Shown here: positions 1 to 8,009 of the stretch, piece after piece
Layout of the letters: every line of letters starts with the position of its first letter
Numbering within the stretch: the stretch's first letter is position 1
DNA from: Deltaproteobacteria bacterium UBA2409
GTDB lineage: Bacteria; Bdellovibrionota_C; UBA2361; DDRT01
Direction: 5' to 3'
Length of the DNA stretch: 35,013 nucleotides
Assembly (NCBI GenBank): GCA_002343185.1
Contig: DDRT01000020.1
Location: 148,953-183,965 of the forward strand
Made by a program: the position numbers and the translations under genes
Notes under the pieces: model-generated
Databases searched by the model: none
The model's input: only the letters and a program-made list of their open reading frames with translations
Told to the model about the DNA's origin: nothing

Positions 1-11
1 GGATTTCATAA

Positions 12-278
12 ATGGCTAGATCACTTAAAAAAGGACCGTTTGTTCATCCAAGTGTTTTAAAGTGGGTGAAGCGTGCAAGAGAAGGTTCACATAAAGGTGT
101 AATTAAGACATGGTCACGTGGATCGACTATTACCCCTGATATGATTGGACTTACATTTGCGGTTCATAACGGAAAGAAGTTTAACGCAGTGTTTGTAACT
201 GAGAATATGGTAGGACATAAGTTAGGAGAATTCTCTCCGACCAGATCTTATCACGGACATTCTACAAAGAAGGTGTAG
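12..278 (+). CDS. rpsS: 30S ribosomal protein S19
   Basis: Small-subunit protein S19, which sits in the 30S head near the decoding region. The 88-residue product starts MARSLKKGPFV and contains the conserved stretches WSRGSTITPDMIG and HKLGEFSPTR, typical of complete bacterial S19. The ATG at 12 gives the canonical N-terminus. It is the first gene of the window and is followed after 3 bases by rplV, so it belongs to the S10/spc-type ribosomal cluster whose upstream part (rplB and earlier) lies outside the window. Confidence 0.98.
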   Translation: MARSLKKGPFVHPSVLKWVKRAREGSHKGVIKTWSRGSTITPDMIGLTFAVHNGKKFNAVFVTENMVGHKLGEFSPTRSYHGHSTKKV

Positions 279-281
279 GGT

Positions 282-656
282 ATGAGAGCAAGAAGTAAAA
301 GTCGTGCAAAAACAGATGAAAAATCAGTTAGTGCTACACTTAGGCATGTAAGAATTTCTCCACGTAAACTAAGACTTGCTCTTAACTTAGTGAAAGGAAA
401 TCTATTGTTCGATGCTGAACGGAAGCTTAAGGCGTCTCCTCTTAAGGGTAGTAAGATATTGCTCAAGTTGATTGATTCAGCAAAGCACAACGCTCGCGAG
501 ACAAGATCCCTAGATCTTGATTCACTAGTGGTTAGCGCAGGTTGGGTTGATATGGGAAGAACCATGATGCGTTTTATGCCTAGAGCGCAAGGTAGAGCAA
601 CTCCGATTAGGAAACGATCTTCGCACGTAACAGTAGTATTAGGGGAGAAGAAATAG
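282..656 (+). CDS. rplV: 50S ribosomal protein L22
   Basis: L22 lines the peptide exit tunnel of the large subunit. The 124-residue protein carries the family core: RHVRISPRKLRLALNLVKG near the N-terminus, SAKHNARE in the middle, and RFMPRAQGRATPIRKRSSHVTVVL at the tunnel-loop end. A basic N-terminal tail of about 20 residues precedes the core. It lies 3 bases after rpsS and 3 bases before rpsC, consistent with one transcript. Confidence 0.98.
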   Translation: MRARSKSRAKTDEKSVSATLRHVRISPRKLRLALNLVKGNLLFDAERKLKASPLKGSKILLKLIDSAKHNARETRSLDLDSLVVSAGWVDMGRTMMRFMPRAQGRATPIRKRSSHVTVVLGEKK

Positions 657-659
657 TTC

Positions 660-1322
660 ATGGGACAGAAGGTTAATCCAAAAAGTATACGTCTCGGTGT
701 TATCGATACATGGCAGTGCCGCTGGTTTGCCACTAAGGACTTTGCGAAATACTTAGGTGAAGATAAGCAACTTAGAAAGTTCGTTAAAGAAAAGCTTTCA
801 AGTGCGGGAATTTCTAAAGTTGAGATTGAACGTGCCGCTACAAGAGTTAAGGTAAACATTTTTACTGCTAAGCCGGGATTAGTTATCGGTAAGAAAGGTA
901 AAGATATTGATGATCTCAGAAAACAGCTAAGAGATTTAGTTCAACGAGAAGTTACCCTAAATATCATTGAAGTGAGAAAACCTGATCTTGATGCTCAATT
1001 AGTTGCAGATAACATCGCATTTCAACTTGAGAGAAGAGTTAATTTTAGACGTGCCATGAAAGAGGCCGTAAATAGAACTCTCAGAGCTGGTGCAGAAGGA
1101 ATTAGAGTTTCAGTTGGTGGAAGATTGAATGGAGCTGAAATTGCAAGAACTGAGCAGTACCGAGAAGGAAGAGTTCCACTTCATACTTTGAGAGCTGATA
1201 TTGATTATGCAACCTCAGAAGCTCAGACAACCTATGGAATTATCGGTGTTAAGATCTGGATATTCCGTGGTGAGAAGTTTAACCCAGGTGAATCGGTACC
1301 TGTAGAGGCAATGCAAATTTAA
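660..1322 (+). CDS. rpsC: 30S ribosomal protein S3
   Basis: S3 forms part of the mRNA entry channel. The 220-residue product begins MGQKVNPKSIRLG, has a type-II KH domain with the GxxG loop in VIGKKGKDID (about residues 76-85), and ends with the S3 C-terminal domain (GRLNGAEIART, then GRVPLHTLRADIDY). A good Shine-Dalgarno stretch (AGGGGAG) lies just upstream inside the end of rplV. Full length for the family, and in the usual order between rplV and rplP. Confidence 0.98.
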   Translation: MGQKVNPKSIRLGVIDTWQCRWFATKDFAKYLGEDKQLRKFVKEKLSSAGISKVEIERAATRVKVNIFTAKPGLVIGKKGKDIDDLRKQLRDLVQREVTLNIIEVRKPDLDAQLVADNIAFQLERRVNFRRAMKEAVNRTLRAGAEGIRVSVGGRLNGAEIARTEQYREGRVPLHTLRADIDYATSEAQTTYGIIGVKIWIFRGEKFNPGESVPVEAMQI

Positions 1323-1338
1323 GGATTTAGGAGAAGCT

Positions 1339-1764
1339 ATGTTATCCCCAAAGAAACCTAAATATAGAAAGCAGATGAAGCAAGTAAGGCACCTTAAGGG
1401 TAAGGAAACCCGTGGGTGTGACTTTGCTTTTGGTGATGTTGCTCTTAAAGCTATGGAGTCTGGTTGGATAACAAATAGACAGATCGAAGCTGGCAGGATT
1501 GCAATGACAAGACATGCAAAAAGAGGTGGCAAAACATGGATAAGAATTTTTCCTGACAAGCCACTTACAACCAAGCCTGCTGAAACTAGGATGGGTAAAG
1601 GTAAAGGTGCCCCAGAATTATGGGTAGCTGAGATTAGAGCTGGAAGATTTTTATTTGAAATGAGTGGAGTTACTACTCAGGTTGCAATCGAAGCGATGGA
1701 GAGAGCAGCATCGAAGCTTCCTCTTAAGTGTAAGATTGTAGTTAGAAGTGATTTTTTAGTGTGA
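1339..1764 (+). CDS. rplP: 50S ribosomal protein L16
   Basis: L16 organises the A-site region of the 50S subunit. The 141-residue product starts MLSPKKPKYRKQMK and contains the diagnostic RMGKGKGAPELWVAEI, including the arginine that is hydroxylated in some proteobacteria. AGGAG lies a few bases before the ATG. Standard length and standard position between rpsC and rpmC. Confidence 0.98.
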   Translation: MLSPKKPKYRKQMKQVRHLKGKETRGCDFAFGDVALKAMESGWITNRQIEAGRIAMTRHAKRGGKTWIRIFPDKPLTTKPAETRMGKGKGAPELWVAEIRAGRFLFEMSGVTTQVAIEAMERAASKLPLKCKIVVRSDFLV

Positions 1765-1771
1765 GAAAACT

Positions 1772-1969
1772 ATGAAACGCAAAGAGCTTAGAGCTGAAAT
1801 TTCTGGACTTAGTAAAGAAGAACTTCTTGAGAAAGATCGGTCAATCTCGGAAGAGCTAATGAAGCTAAGATTTAGAGCAAAAACTGGAAGACTAGAGCAA
1901 AGCCATCTTTTTAAAGAGCTTAGAAAGCAAAGAGCACGGGCTAAAACTGCGTTAGGAGCGATGAAATGA
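1772..1969 (+). CDS. rpmC: 50S ribosomal protein L29
   Basis: L29 is a small helical protein at the tunnel exit that helps dock SRP and trigger factor. The 65-residue product MKRKELRAEISGLSKEELLE... LMKLRFRAKTGRLEQSH has the typical two-helix composition and the conserved LRFRxxTGxLE block. Its 3' end overlaps the rpsQ start by 4 bases (ATGA), which suggests translational coupling. Confidence 0.95.
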   Translation: MKRKELRAEISGLSKEELLEKDRSISEELMKLRFRAKTGRLEQSHLFKELRKQRARAKTALGAMK

Positions 1970-2223
1970 AAAAGAGAGGGTTACCAAAAGAAAAGCAAGG
2001 TGTTGTTTCAAAAAGATCTGGTGATAAGTCCGTGATGGTCACTGTTTCTCAGAGCTTGAGACATCCTACTTACAAAAAATTTGTGTCAAAAAGTTTTAAA
2101 TTTTTGGTTCATGATGAGAAGAATGAATGTGGAGTTGGGGATACAGTTGTTATTAGAGAAAGTAACCCAATCTCAGCTCGAAAAAGATGGAAAGTTTCAA
2201 AGGTAGTAGCTAAAGCGGAGTAA
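1966..2223 (+). CDS. rpsQ: 30S ribosomal protein S17
   Basis: S17 is an OB-fold 16S rRNA-binding assembly protein. The 85-residue product has the family pattern KQGVVSKRSGDKSVMVTVSQ, the HPTYKKFV block, and GVGDTVVIRESNPISARKRWKV. The start ATG overlaps the end of rpmC by 4 bases. Length is normal for bacterial S17, and it occupies the conserved rpmC-rpsQ-rplN order. Confidence 0.96.
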   Translation: MKKRGLPKEKQGVVSKRSGDKSVMVTVSQSLRHPTYKKFVSKSFKFLVHDEKNECGVGDTVVIRESNPISARKRWKVSKVVAKAE

Positions 2224-2229
2224 TAGATC

Positions 2230-2598
2230 ATGATACAGCTTAAATCAATGTTAATGGTAGCTGATAACTCAGGAGCAAGACGCGTTCAGTGCGTTAAAGT
2301 TCTTGGGGGCAGTAGAAGAAGATATGCGCGGGTCGGAGACGTTATCGTTTGTGCCGTAAAAGAAGCGATACCACAGTCTAAAATTCAAAAAGGGTCAGTG
2401 GTGAAGGCAGTGGTAGTCAGAACTTCAAAGGAAACCCCTAGAGATGACGGCTCATTTATAAGGTTCGATGATAATAGCTGTGTTTTAATCAATGCTCAGA
2501 AAGAGCCTGTAGGGACACGTATTTTTGGCCCAGTAGCAAGAGAGTTAAGGGGTAAATCCTTTACAAAGATCATTTCATTAGCGCCGGAGGTTTTATGA
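2230..2598 (+). CDS. rplN: 50S ribosomal protein L14
   Basis: L14 lies at the subunit interface. The 122-residue product matches the family throughout: MIQLKSMLMVADNSGARRVQCVKVLGG at the start, GDVIVCAVKEAIP in the middle, and FGPVARELR close to the C-terminus. Its stop overlaps the ATG of rplX (ATGA), again suggesting coupled translation. Confidence 0.98.
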   Translation: MIQLKSMLMVADNSGARRVQCVKVLGGSRRRYARVGDVIVCAVKEAIPQSKIQKGSVVKAVVVRTSKETPRDDGSFIRFDDNSCVLINAQKEPVGTRIFGPVARELRGKSFTKIISLAPEVL

Positions 2599-2921
2599 TG
2601 AAAGTTGGTGATACTGTAATTGTAGTATCTGGTGGAAATAAAAATAAAAGACCACTTAAGGGAAAAACTGGGAAAATTATAAGTTTTGAAAGCAAAAACC
2701 GAGTAGTGGTTGAAGGGCTTAACCACTCAACTCACCATCAAAGAGCTAAAACTGCAAATGAAACTGGTGGTAAAGTACAGAAGGAATCTGGAATTCACAT
2801 CTCTAATCTTGCTTATTACTCCGACAAGAAGAAGGGGCCGGTTAAGCTTGAAGTTAAAGTTTTAAAAGATGGTAAGAAAGTTAGGGGTTATTTAGATGGT
2901 AAGGAGTTTGTTCAGATATGA
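2595..2921 (+). CDS. rplX: 50S ribosomal protein L24
   Basis: L24 is an assembly initiator of the 50S subunit. The 108-residue product has an N-terminal KOW motif (KVGDTVIVVSGGNKNK, then GKTGKII) and the later IHISNLAYY segment that marks L24. Two ATG codons lie in tandem (2595 and 2598); the first gives a 4-base overlap with rplN. The central HSTHHQRAKTANETGG segment looks somewhat divergent from the usual L24 sequence. Confidence 0.95.
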   Translation: MMKVGDTVIVVSGGNKNKRPLKGKTGKIISFESKNRVVVEGLNHSTHHQRAKTANETGGKVQKESGIHISNLAYYSDKKKGPVKLEVKVLKDGKKVRGYLDGKEFVQI

Positions 2922-3460
2922 ATCGACTAAGTAAAAAATATAAAGAAGAAGTAGCTCCAAAACTGAAAGAAGAGTTCAGCTACAAGTCAGTAATGCAAGT
3001 TCCTCGTTTAGAGAAGATAGTCATTAACGTTGGGTTTGGGGGAGAGTCAGTAAATAATCCTAAAGTCACTCAGTATATTGAGTATGCATTGGCACGAATA
3101 TCTGGTCAAAAACCAGTTGTTACTAAATCGAAGAAGGCAATTGCAGCATTCAAGCTAAAGGAAAACCTACCAGTCGGCTGTATGGTGACATTAAGAAAAG
3201 AGAGGATGTGGAGCTTTTTAGATCGTTTAATCTCTGTTGCTCTTCCAAGGGTTAGAGATTTTAGAGGAGTTCCGAAAAAGGGTTTTGATGGAAGAGGCAA
3301 TTTTACGATGGGAGTAAGAGAGCAGATAATTTTTCCAGAAGTTGAGGTTGATAAAGTTGATAAGGTAAGAGGTATGGATATTACCTTTGTTACCACTTCA
3401 AAGACTGACGAAGAGAGTAGAGCTCTTTTGCAAGGTTTAGGAATACCCTTTAGGAAATAG
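2918..3460 (+). CDS. rplE: 50S ribosomal protein L5
   Basis: L5 binds 5S rRNA and contacts the P-site tRNA. The 180-residue product shows the L5 pattern: MQVPRLEKIVINVGFG, then SGQKPVVTKSKKAIAAFKL, a GCMVTLR block, RVRDFRGVPKKGFDGRGNF and the C-terminal GMDITFVTT. It overlaps rplX by 4 bases. It is followed after only 15 bases by rpsH, so the usual intervening rpsN is absent here. Confidence 0.98.
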   Translation: MNRLSKKYKEEVAPKLKEEFSYKSVMQVPRLEKIVINVGFGGESVNNPKVTQYIEYALARISGQKPVVTKSKKAIAAFKLKENLPVGCMVTLRKERMWSFLDRLISVALPRVRDFRGVPKKGFDGRGNFTMGVREQIIFPEVEVDKVDKVRGMDITFVTTSKTDEESRALLQGLGIPFRK

Positions 3461-3475
3461 AATCTAGGAGAAGAT

Positions 3476-3871
3476 ATGGATCCAGTTGTTGATACGTTAG
3501 TAAGACTAAAAAATGCTCAGACTGCTGGGCACCATGCAGTTAAGGTGCCTAAATCAAAGGCTTCAGAGCGTTTACTCGGACTCTTACGTAAAGAAGGCTT
3601 TATTGATTCTTATGATGCGGTAAAAGATCCATCAACTCCACAAGGCGAAGTGATGGTTCACTTGAAGTATTATGGAAATGGAAGGCCTGCCATGACTTTA
3701 ATCAAAAAGATAAGTAAACCAGGAAGACGTGTTTACTCAAAAGTAAATGAGCTTCCAAAAGTTATGAGCGGATTAGGTATAGCAATCGTTTCAACATCCA
3801 GTGGACTAATGACCGATAGGGAAGCCAGAAAACGTAAAGTTGGTGGTGAAGTTGTAGCTTTGATTGGGTAG
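3476..3871 (+). CDS. rpsH: 30S ribosomal protein S8
   Basis: S8 binds the central domain of 16S rRNA and, in enterobacteria, represses the spc operon. The 131-residue product starts MDPVVDTLVRLKNAQTAGH and ends with GLGIAIVSTSSGLMTDREARK, the conserved C-terminal RNA-binding block. AGGAG is well placed before the ATG. It directly follows rplE. Autoregulation through S8 is known in E. coli; I did not identify an S8 site here. Confidence 0.98.
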   Translation: MDPVVDTLVRLKNAQTAGHHAVKVPKSKASERLLGLLRKEGFIDSYDAVKDPSTPQGEVMVHLKYYGNGRPAMTLIKKISKPGRRVYSKVNELPKVMSGLGIAIVSTSSGLMTDREARKRKVGGEVVALIG

Positions 3872-3883
3872 GAGATAGTTTTT

Positions 3884-4429
3884 ATGTCAAGGATCGGAAA
3901 ACAGCCAGTTGGACTTCCTAAGGGAGTTACTGCTCAGGTTGCAGGAAGTAAAGTTTCAATTAAAGGCCCAAAAGGGGAGCTTCATTATGTGTATGGAGCA
4001 GGTGTTAAGGTTGCCCAAGAAAACGACGCTTTGGTGATCGGATTAGTTAAGGCAGATACTCTGGACAAGCAACACAAAGCCAATTTTGGAACCACCAGAG
4101 CGATTGTAAACAATATGGTTAAGGGTGTAACTCAAGGTTGGAAGAGATCTTTAGAGTTAAACGGAGTAGGGTTCACAGCAAAGGTTGCGGGTCAGATTAT
4201 GACTTTAGCAACTGGATACTCACACGATGTTAAAGTTGTTATCCCAAAGGGAGTTAATTGTTCAGTCAATAAGAACGTGATTGAGCTTGAGTCTTGCGAT
4301 AAGGAAGTTCTAGGAACTCTTGCTGCTAGAATAAGAAGAGTTTGTCCTCCTGAGCCTTACTTAGGTAAAGGAATTAAGTACACAGATGAAACTATTAGAA
4401 GAAAAGCAGGTAAGACTGGTAAGAAATAG
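3884..4429 (+). CDS. rplF: 50S ribosomal protein L6
   Basis: L6 sits near the sarcin-ricin loop. The 181-residue product has the two-repeat architecture: MSRIGKQPVGLPKGV and VSIKGPKGEL in the first domain, LNGVGFTAKV in the second, and the C-terminal signature PEPYLGKGIKYTDETIRRKAGKTGKK. A Shine-Dalgarno (TAGGAGAT) precedes the start. Normal length and position. Confidence 0.98.
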   Translation: MSRIGKQPVGLPKGVTAQVAGSKVSIKGPKGELHYVYGAGVKVAQENDALVIGLVKADTLDKQHKANFGTTRAIVNNMVKGVTQGWKRSLELNGVGFTAKVAGQIMTLATGYSHDVKVVIPKGVNCSVNKNVIELESCDKEVLGTLAARIRRVCPPEPYLGKGIKYTDETIRRKAGKTGKK

Positions 4430-4435
4430 GGTGTT

Positions 4436-4783
4436 ATGAAAAATTGTCGTATAAGAGCAAAAATCAGGATCAGAAAGAAGATATCGGGCACAACAGAGCG
4501 TCCGAGATTGACTGTTTTTAGAAGCAGTAAGCATACTTTTGCACAGTTAATTTGTGACGATACTGGAGTCGTGCTGGCTACGGCATCTACACAAGAAAAA
4601 GGACTGTCAATTACAGGGTCAACAAAAAGTGTTGAAGCAGCAAAAGCAGTTGGAAAAGCGTTAGCAACAAGAGCAAAGGAGAAGAAACTTAGTGCAGCTG
4701 TGTTTGATAGGAATGGCTATCTTTATGCTGGAAGAGTTTCTGCGGTTGCTGAAGGTGCCAGAGAGGGAGGCCTTAGTTTATGA
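4436..4783 (+). CDS. rplR: 50S ribosomal protein L18
   Basis: L18 binds 5S rRNA with L5. The 115-residue product has the RIRKKISGTTERPRLTVFRSSKHTFAQ block, the VGKALATRAKEK block and the C-terminal FDRNGYLYAGRVSAVAEGAREGGL. It overlaps rpsE by 4 bases. Its basic N-terminal tail (about 15 residues) is short but within the family range. Confidence 0.97.
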   Translation: MKNCRIRAKIRIRKKISGTTERPRLTVFRSSKHTFAQLICDDTGVVLATASTQEKGLSITGSTKSVEAAKAVGKALATRAKEKKLSAAVFDRNGYLYAGRVSAVAEGAREGGLSL

Positions 4784-5316
4784 GTAAAAAATCAAAGTTA
4801 GTTTCAAGAATTCTTCCATCAAGTGAGATCGGAGAAACTCAAGAGAAAACCATCAACATCGCTAGAGTAGCGAAGGTCGTTAAAGGTGGTAGAAGGTTCA
4901 GCTTTAGTGCACTTGTTGCAGTAGGTGACGGAAAGGGACGTGTTGGTTTTGGCCTTGGTAAAGCTGGTGAGGTGCCTGATGCACTAAGAAAAGCTACCGA
5001 GAGAGCAAAAAAGCAGATGATCAAAGTTCCTCTTCGTAAAGGAACTATAACTCATGATGTAGTCGGTCAGTATGGACCAACAAAGGTAGTTCTAAAGCCA
5101 GCAATGCCAGGTACTGGAGTAATTGCTGGATCTGCTGTAAGAGCGCTTGTGGAATTATGTGGCGTTAGTAACATCAGAACTAAGATCATCGGATCAAGTA
5201 ATCCCCACAACGTAGTTCAAGCTACAATGAGAGGTTTCCTTGCTCTTATGGATCCTGAAAGTGTTGCAGCCATTAGGGGAATATCTTTAGAGGAGATGGG
5301 CTATCACCCATTCTGA
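4780..5316 (+). CDS. rpsE: 30S ribosomal protein S5
   Basis: S5 contributes to decoding fidelity and the mRNA entry channel. The 178-residue product contains the double-stranded-RNA-binding domain RVAKVVKGGRRFSFSALV and GDGKGRVGFGLGKAGEV, then the C-terminal domain with PAMPGTGVIAGSAVRALVELCGV. It overlaps rplR by 4 bases and leads into rpmD after 2 bases. Confidence 0.98.
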   Translation: MSKKSKLVSRILPSSEIGETQEKTINIARVAKVVKGGRRFSFSALVAVGDGKGRVGFGLGKAGEVPDALRKATERAKKQMIKVPLRKGTITHDVVGQYGPTKVVLKPAMPGTGVIAGSAVRALVELCGVSNIRTKIIGSSNPHNVVQATMRGFLALMDPESVAAIRGISLEEMGYHPF

Positions 5317-5318
5317 TT

Positions 5319-5501
5319 ATGGAAAAGGTAAAGGTAACTTTAACAAGAAGTCCAATTGCAAGATCTGCTAAGTTTAGACGAGTACTAGACTCTTTAGGTT
5401 TATCTCGCATTGGAAAGAGCAAAGTATATAATGTAAATCCTAGTTTATTAGGGATGTTAAACAAGGTTCAGCACATAGTTAAAGTTGAGAGGGATGTATG
5501 A
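5319..5501 (+). CDS. rpmD: 50S ribosomal protein L30
   Basis: A 60-residue protein with the L30 pattern: KVTLTRSPIARSAKFRRVLDSLGLSRIGKSKVYNVNPSLLGMLNKVQHIVKVE. L30 is absent from some bacterial lineages but is kept here in its usual place between S5 and L15. The 3' end overlaps the rplO start by 4 bases. Confidence 0.96.
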   Translation: MEKVKVTLTRSPIARSAKFRRVLDSLGLSRIGKSKVYNVNPSLLGMLNKVQHIVKVERDV

Positions 5502-5962
5502 CTAGCCGTTTAGAAAATTTAAGCCCAGTTCCTGGCTCAAGGCACCGAAGAAAGAGAAGAGGGATTGGAGAAGGTTCAGGTTTAGGAAAAACCTCAGGTA
5601 GAGGTGGTAAAGGACAGACTGCGAGAACTGGTGGAACAATTCATAGACACTTTGAAGGAGGTCAGATGCCTCTTTATAGAAGAGTTCCAAAAGTTGGATT
5701 TAGGTCACGCAAAGATATTGCGGGAAATAACCGCTATAGCTTAGTTTCGCTAACTTGGCTTTCAACTCTTGAAGATGGTACTGAGGTGACACCTGAGTTT
5801 TTAGTTGCACAAGGGCTTAATATTAAACCTAGACAGTCTGCAGGATTTAAGGTTCTAGGTGGAGGATCATTCTCAAAGAAACTTACTTTGAAAGTGAATG
5901 CAATTTCAGAAGGTGCAAGAGCTGCTATTGAAAATGCTGGTGGTACAGTAGAGATAATATAA
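5498..5962 (+). CDS. rplO: 50S ribosomal protein L15
   Basis: L15 is a late-assembly 50S protein. The 154-residue product has the glycine/arginine-rich N-terminal tail typical of L15 (GSRHRRKRRGIGEGSGLGKTSGRGGKGQ with GGTIHRHFEGGQMPLYRRVPKVGF following) and a C-terminal globular domain with VLGGGSFSKKLTLKVNAIS. It is the last ribosomal gene of the cluster and is followed by secY. Confidence 0.97.
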   Translation: MTSRLENLSPVPGSRHRRKRRGIGEGSGLGKTSGRGGKGQTARTGGTIHRHFEGGQMPLYRRVPKVGFRSRKDIAGNNRYSLVSLTWLSTLEDGTEVTPEFLVAQGLNIKPRQSAGFKVLGGGSFSKKLTLKVNAISEGARAAIENAGGTVEII

Positions 5963-5977
5963 TTTAGAGATAAACGG

Positions 5978-7315
5978 GTGAGCGGCTTAGCAAATATCGG
6001 TCGAGTTCCAGAATTACGCACCAGGCTATTTTTTACCTTGGGAATGCTAGCTGTTTATAGGCTTGGCGTTTTCGTTTCATTGCCTGGGATAAATGTTGAG
6101 ACCCTTAGAAATCAGTTTCAACAATCTGCTGGAACCTTGTTCGGTATTGTTAATATGTTTTCAGGCGGAGCCCTAGAGAACTTTTCCGTCTTTACTCTCG
6201 GAGTGGCGCCTTACATAAGTGTATCGATCATTATGCAGTTATTAACTCCAGTAATCCCTACTTTGGAGTCCTTAAAGAAAGAAGGAGAGGCGGGTAGAAA
6301 AGTTATTACAAGAATTACACGTCAAGCGACGATCGGATTAGCACTAATTCAAGGATACTTCATAGCTGCAGGACTGCAGGCTAGTACGGGTATGGTATAT
6401 TACGATGGCCCTGAGTTTATTCTTGTTACAATGTTCACTCTAACTGCAGGTACTGCATTTATAATGTGGCTTGGAGAGCAGATTACAGAGAAAGGTTTAG
6501 GAAATGGAATTAGCGTTCTAATCTTTGCAGGAATTGTTGCTCAGATGCCCTCTGTTCTAGCAGGGACAGCAGAGCTTGTCAGACAGCATGAGATTTCTGC
6601 ATTAACGATGGTCTTTTTATTAGCTTTCTGTCTAGCCACCATATACTTTATCGTTTTTGTTGAACGCTCTTCAAGGAAAGTTCCTGTTCAGTATCCTAAA
6701 AGAATGGTTGGAAATAGGCTTACGCAGGCTCAGACTCAGTTTATGCCATTAAAGCTGAATATGTCTGGAGTTTTACCGCCGATCTTTGCATATGCTCTTT
6801 TATCGATTCCAGCTATGACACTCTCCTTTAGTCAGAATGAAGCAGTCCAAAGCATCTTAGCAGAACTTTCACCAGGGCAGCTTGGGTATGAGGTTGTTTT
6901 AGTAGTACTAATAATGTTTTTTGCCTATTTTTATGCTTCGATCATCTATAATCCAGATGAGGTAGCTGAGAATCTTAAAAAAGGTGGTGGATTCATTCCT
7001 TCAGTCAGACCTGGTAAGCAAACTGCAGAGTATCTTGAATCATTGTTAGGCCGATTAACCCTTTGGGGTGGGCTCTATTTAGCCCTAATTTGTGTTGTTC
7101 CACAGTTAATTTACTTTGAATTAAATGCTGCTAGTTTTGCAGCTGTTTTTGGTGGAACCGCTGTTCTAATTGCAGTCTCTGTAACTCTAGACACCGCTGC
7201 CCAGATTGAGTCTATCATGGTAAGTAGAAACTATGAGGCATTTATGAGTAAGCAACCAAAACTAAGAGGAGTGGGCTCTGCTTCTTATAATCGTTCCAGA
7301 ATTTTAAAGCGATAA
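5978..7315 (+). CDS. secY: Protein translocase subunit SecY
   Basis: SecY is the channel-forming inner-membrane subunit of the SecYEG translocon. The 445-residue product has the expected ten hydrophobic segments and family motifs: ELRTRLFFTLGMLAVYRLG at TM1, LGVAPYISVSIIMQLL, WLGEQITEKGLGNGISVLIFAGI, and the cytoplasmic loop RSSRKVPVQYPKR. The C-terminal half contains NPDEVAENLKKGGGFIPSVRPGKQT, highly conserved in SecY. The start is a GTG (MSGLANIGRVPELRT); no in-frame ATG gives a better N-terminus. It lies 15 bases after rplO and 1 base before adk, as in many spc operons. Confidence 0.98.
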   Translation: MSGLANIGRVPELRTRLFFTLGMLAVYRLGVFVSLPGINVETLRNQFQQSAGTLFGIVNMFSGGALENFSVFTLGVAPYISVSIIMQLLTPVIPTLESLKKEGEAGRKVITRITRQATIGLALIQGYFIAAGLQASTGMVYYDGPEFILVTMFTLTAGTAFIMWLGEQITEKGLGNGISVLIFAGIVAQMPSVLAGTAELVRQHEISALTMVFLLAFCLATIYFIVFVERSSRKVPVQYPKRMVGNRLTQAQTQFMPLKLNMSGVLPPIFAYALLSIPAMTLSFSQNEAVQSILAELSPGQLGYEVVLVVLIMFFAYFYASIIYNPDEVAENLKKGGGFIPSVRPGKQTAEYLESLLGRLTLWGGLYLALICVVPQLIYFELNAASFAAVFGGTAVLIAVSVTLDTAAQIESIMVSRNYEAFMSKQPKLRGVGSASYNRSRILKR

Positions 7316-7316
7316 T

Positions 7317-7871
7317 ATGAAAAGAATCCTTCTGGTTGGTCCTCCCGGCTCTGGAAAAGGAACTCAAGCAGAAAAGGTGTGTAAGTATCTTAACATTCCG
7401 CATATCTCTACTGGAGGAATGTTAAGAGATGCAGTTTCAAGTGGAAGTGATCTTGGCAAGAAAGTTGAAGGGATTCTGGCTAAAGGTGAATTAGTTTCTG
7501 ATGATCTCATTACGTCTATTGTGGGAGAGAGACTAGGTAGTGGCGAGTGTGCGAAAGGTTTCTTGTTAGATGGTTTTCCTAGAACAAAAGCTCAAGCTGA
7601 GGCGTTGGATAAAATTCTTAAAAGTTATCCACTAACTCATATTATTGAACTTGTTGTTCCTCATGATGATATTGTCAGAAGGCTCCTAGAGAGAGCAAAA
7701 GTTCAAGGTCGTGTAGACGATACCCTGGATGTGATCGAGAATAGGCTTAAGGTTTATGAAGCTCAAAGTAAGATCGTAGTTGATCACTATTCAGGTGAGA
7801 GACTTCATAAGATAGACGGATCTAAAACTATCGATGAAGTTGGCGAAGCGATTAGACGAGTGTTGATGTAG
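7317..7871 (+). CDS. adk: Adenylate kinase, short-lid form
   Basis: Catalyses ATP + AMP to 2 ADP in the cytosol. The 184-residue product has the P-loop GPPGSGKGTQAEKV (about residues 8-21), the AMP-binding STGGMLRDAV and GFLLDGFPRTKAQAEAL blocks, and a short lid with RAKVQGRVDDT. It lacks the long zinc-type lid found in approximately 215-residue adenylate kinases, so it is the short form. It follows secY by 1 base. The map, infA, rpmJ and rpsM genes that often come next are absent; an imperfect hairpin follows instead. Confidence 0.96.
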   Translation: MKRILLVGPPGSGKGTQAEKVCKYLNIPHISTGGMLRDAVSSGSDLGKKVEGILAKGELVSDDLITSIVGERLGSGECAKGFLLDGFPRTKAQAEALDKILKSYPLTHIIELVVPHDDIVRRLLERAKVQGRVDDTLDVIENRLKVYEAQSKIVVDHYSGERLHKIDGSKTIDEVGEAIRRVLM

Positions 7872-7914
7872 GGATCGACCAATTTTTTTACTGGAGCCGT
7901 GAGGATCTATGTCT

Positions 7915-7965
7915 GGACTGGGCTTTCATGTCCTCCGTAGCTTCAGCGAAGGAGGAAGCCAGTCC
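7915..7965. terminator. Imperfect hairpin between convergent adk and the FG-GAP-like gene
   Basis: A 51-base imperfect inverted repeat fills most of the 138-base gap between the two convergent genes. The outer arm GGACTGGGCTT pairs with AAGCCAGTCC (one bulged G), and the inner arm TCCTCC pairs with GGAGGA. It is placed where a bidirectional terminator for the ribosomal transcript and the opposing gene would be needed. There is no T-run right after it, so termination is inferred from position and folding, not shown. A TTTTTTT run lies upstream at about 7883-7889. Confidence 0.55.
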
Positions 7966-8009
7966 TTAATGCTAAGGGCAGGTTAAAAACCTGACTAGGA
8001 ACCATTTGG

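Noticed and set aside
251..859. Long open frame on the minus strand across rplV and rpsC
   Set aside because: It is antisense to two unmistakable ribosomal genes and its translation is low-complexity, Leu/Ser-rich, with no family resemblance.
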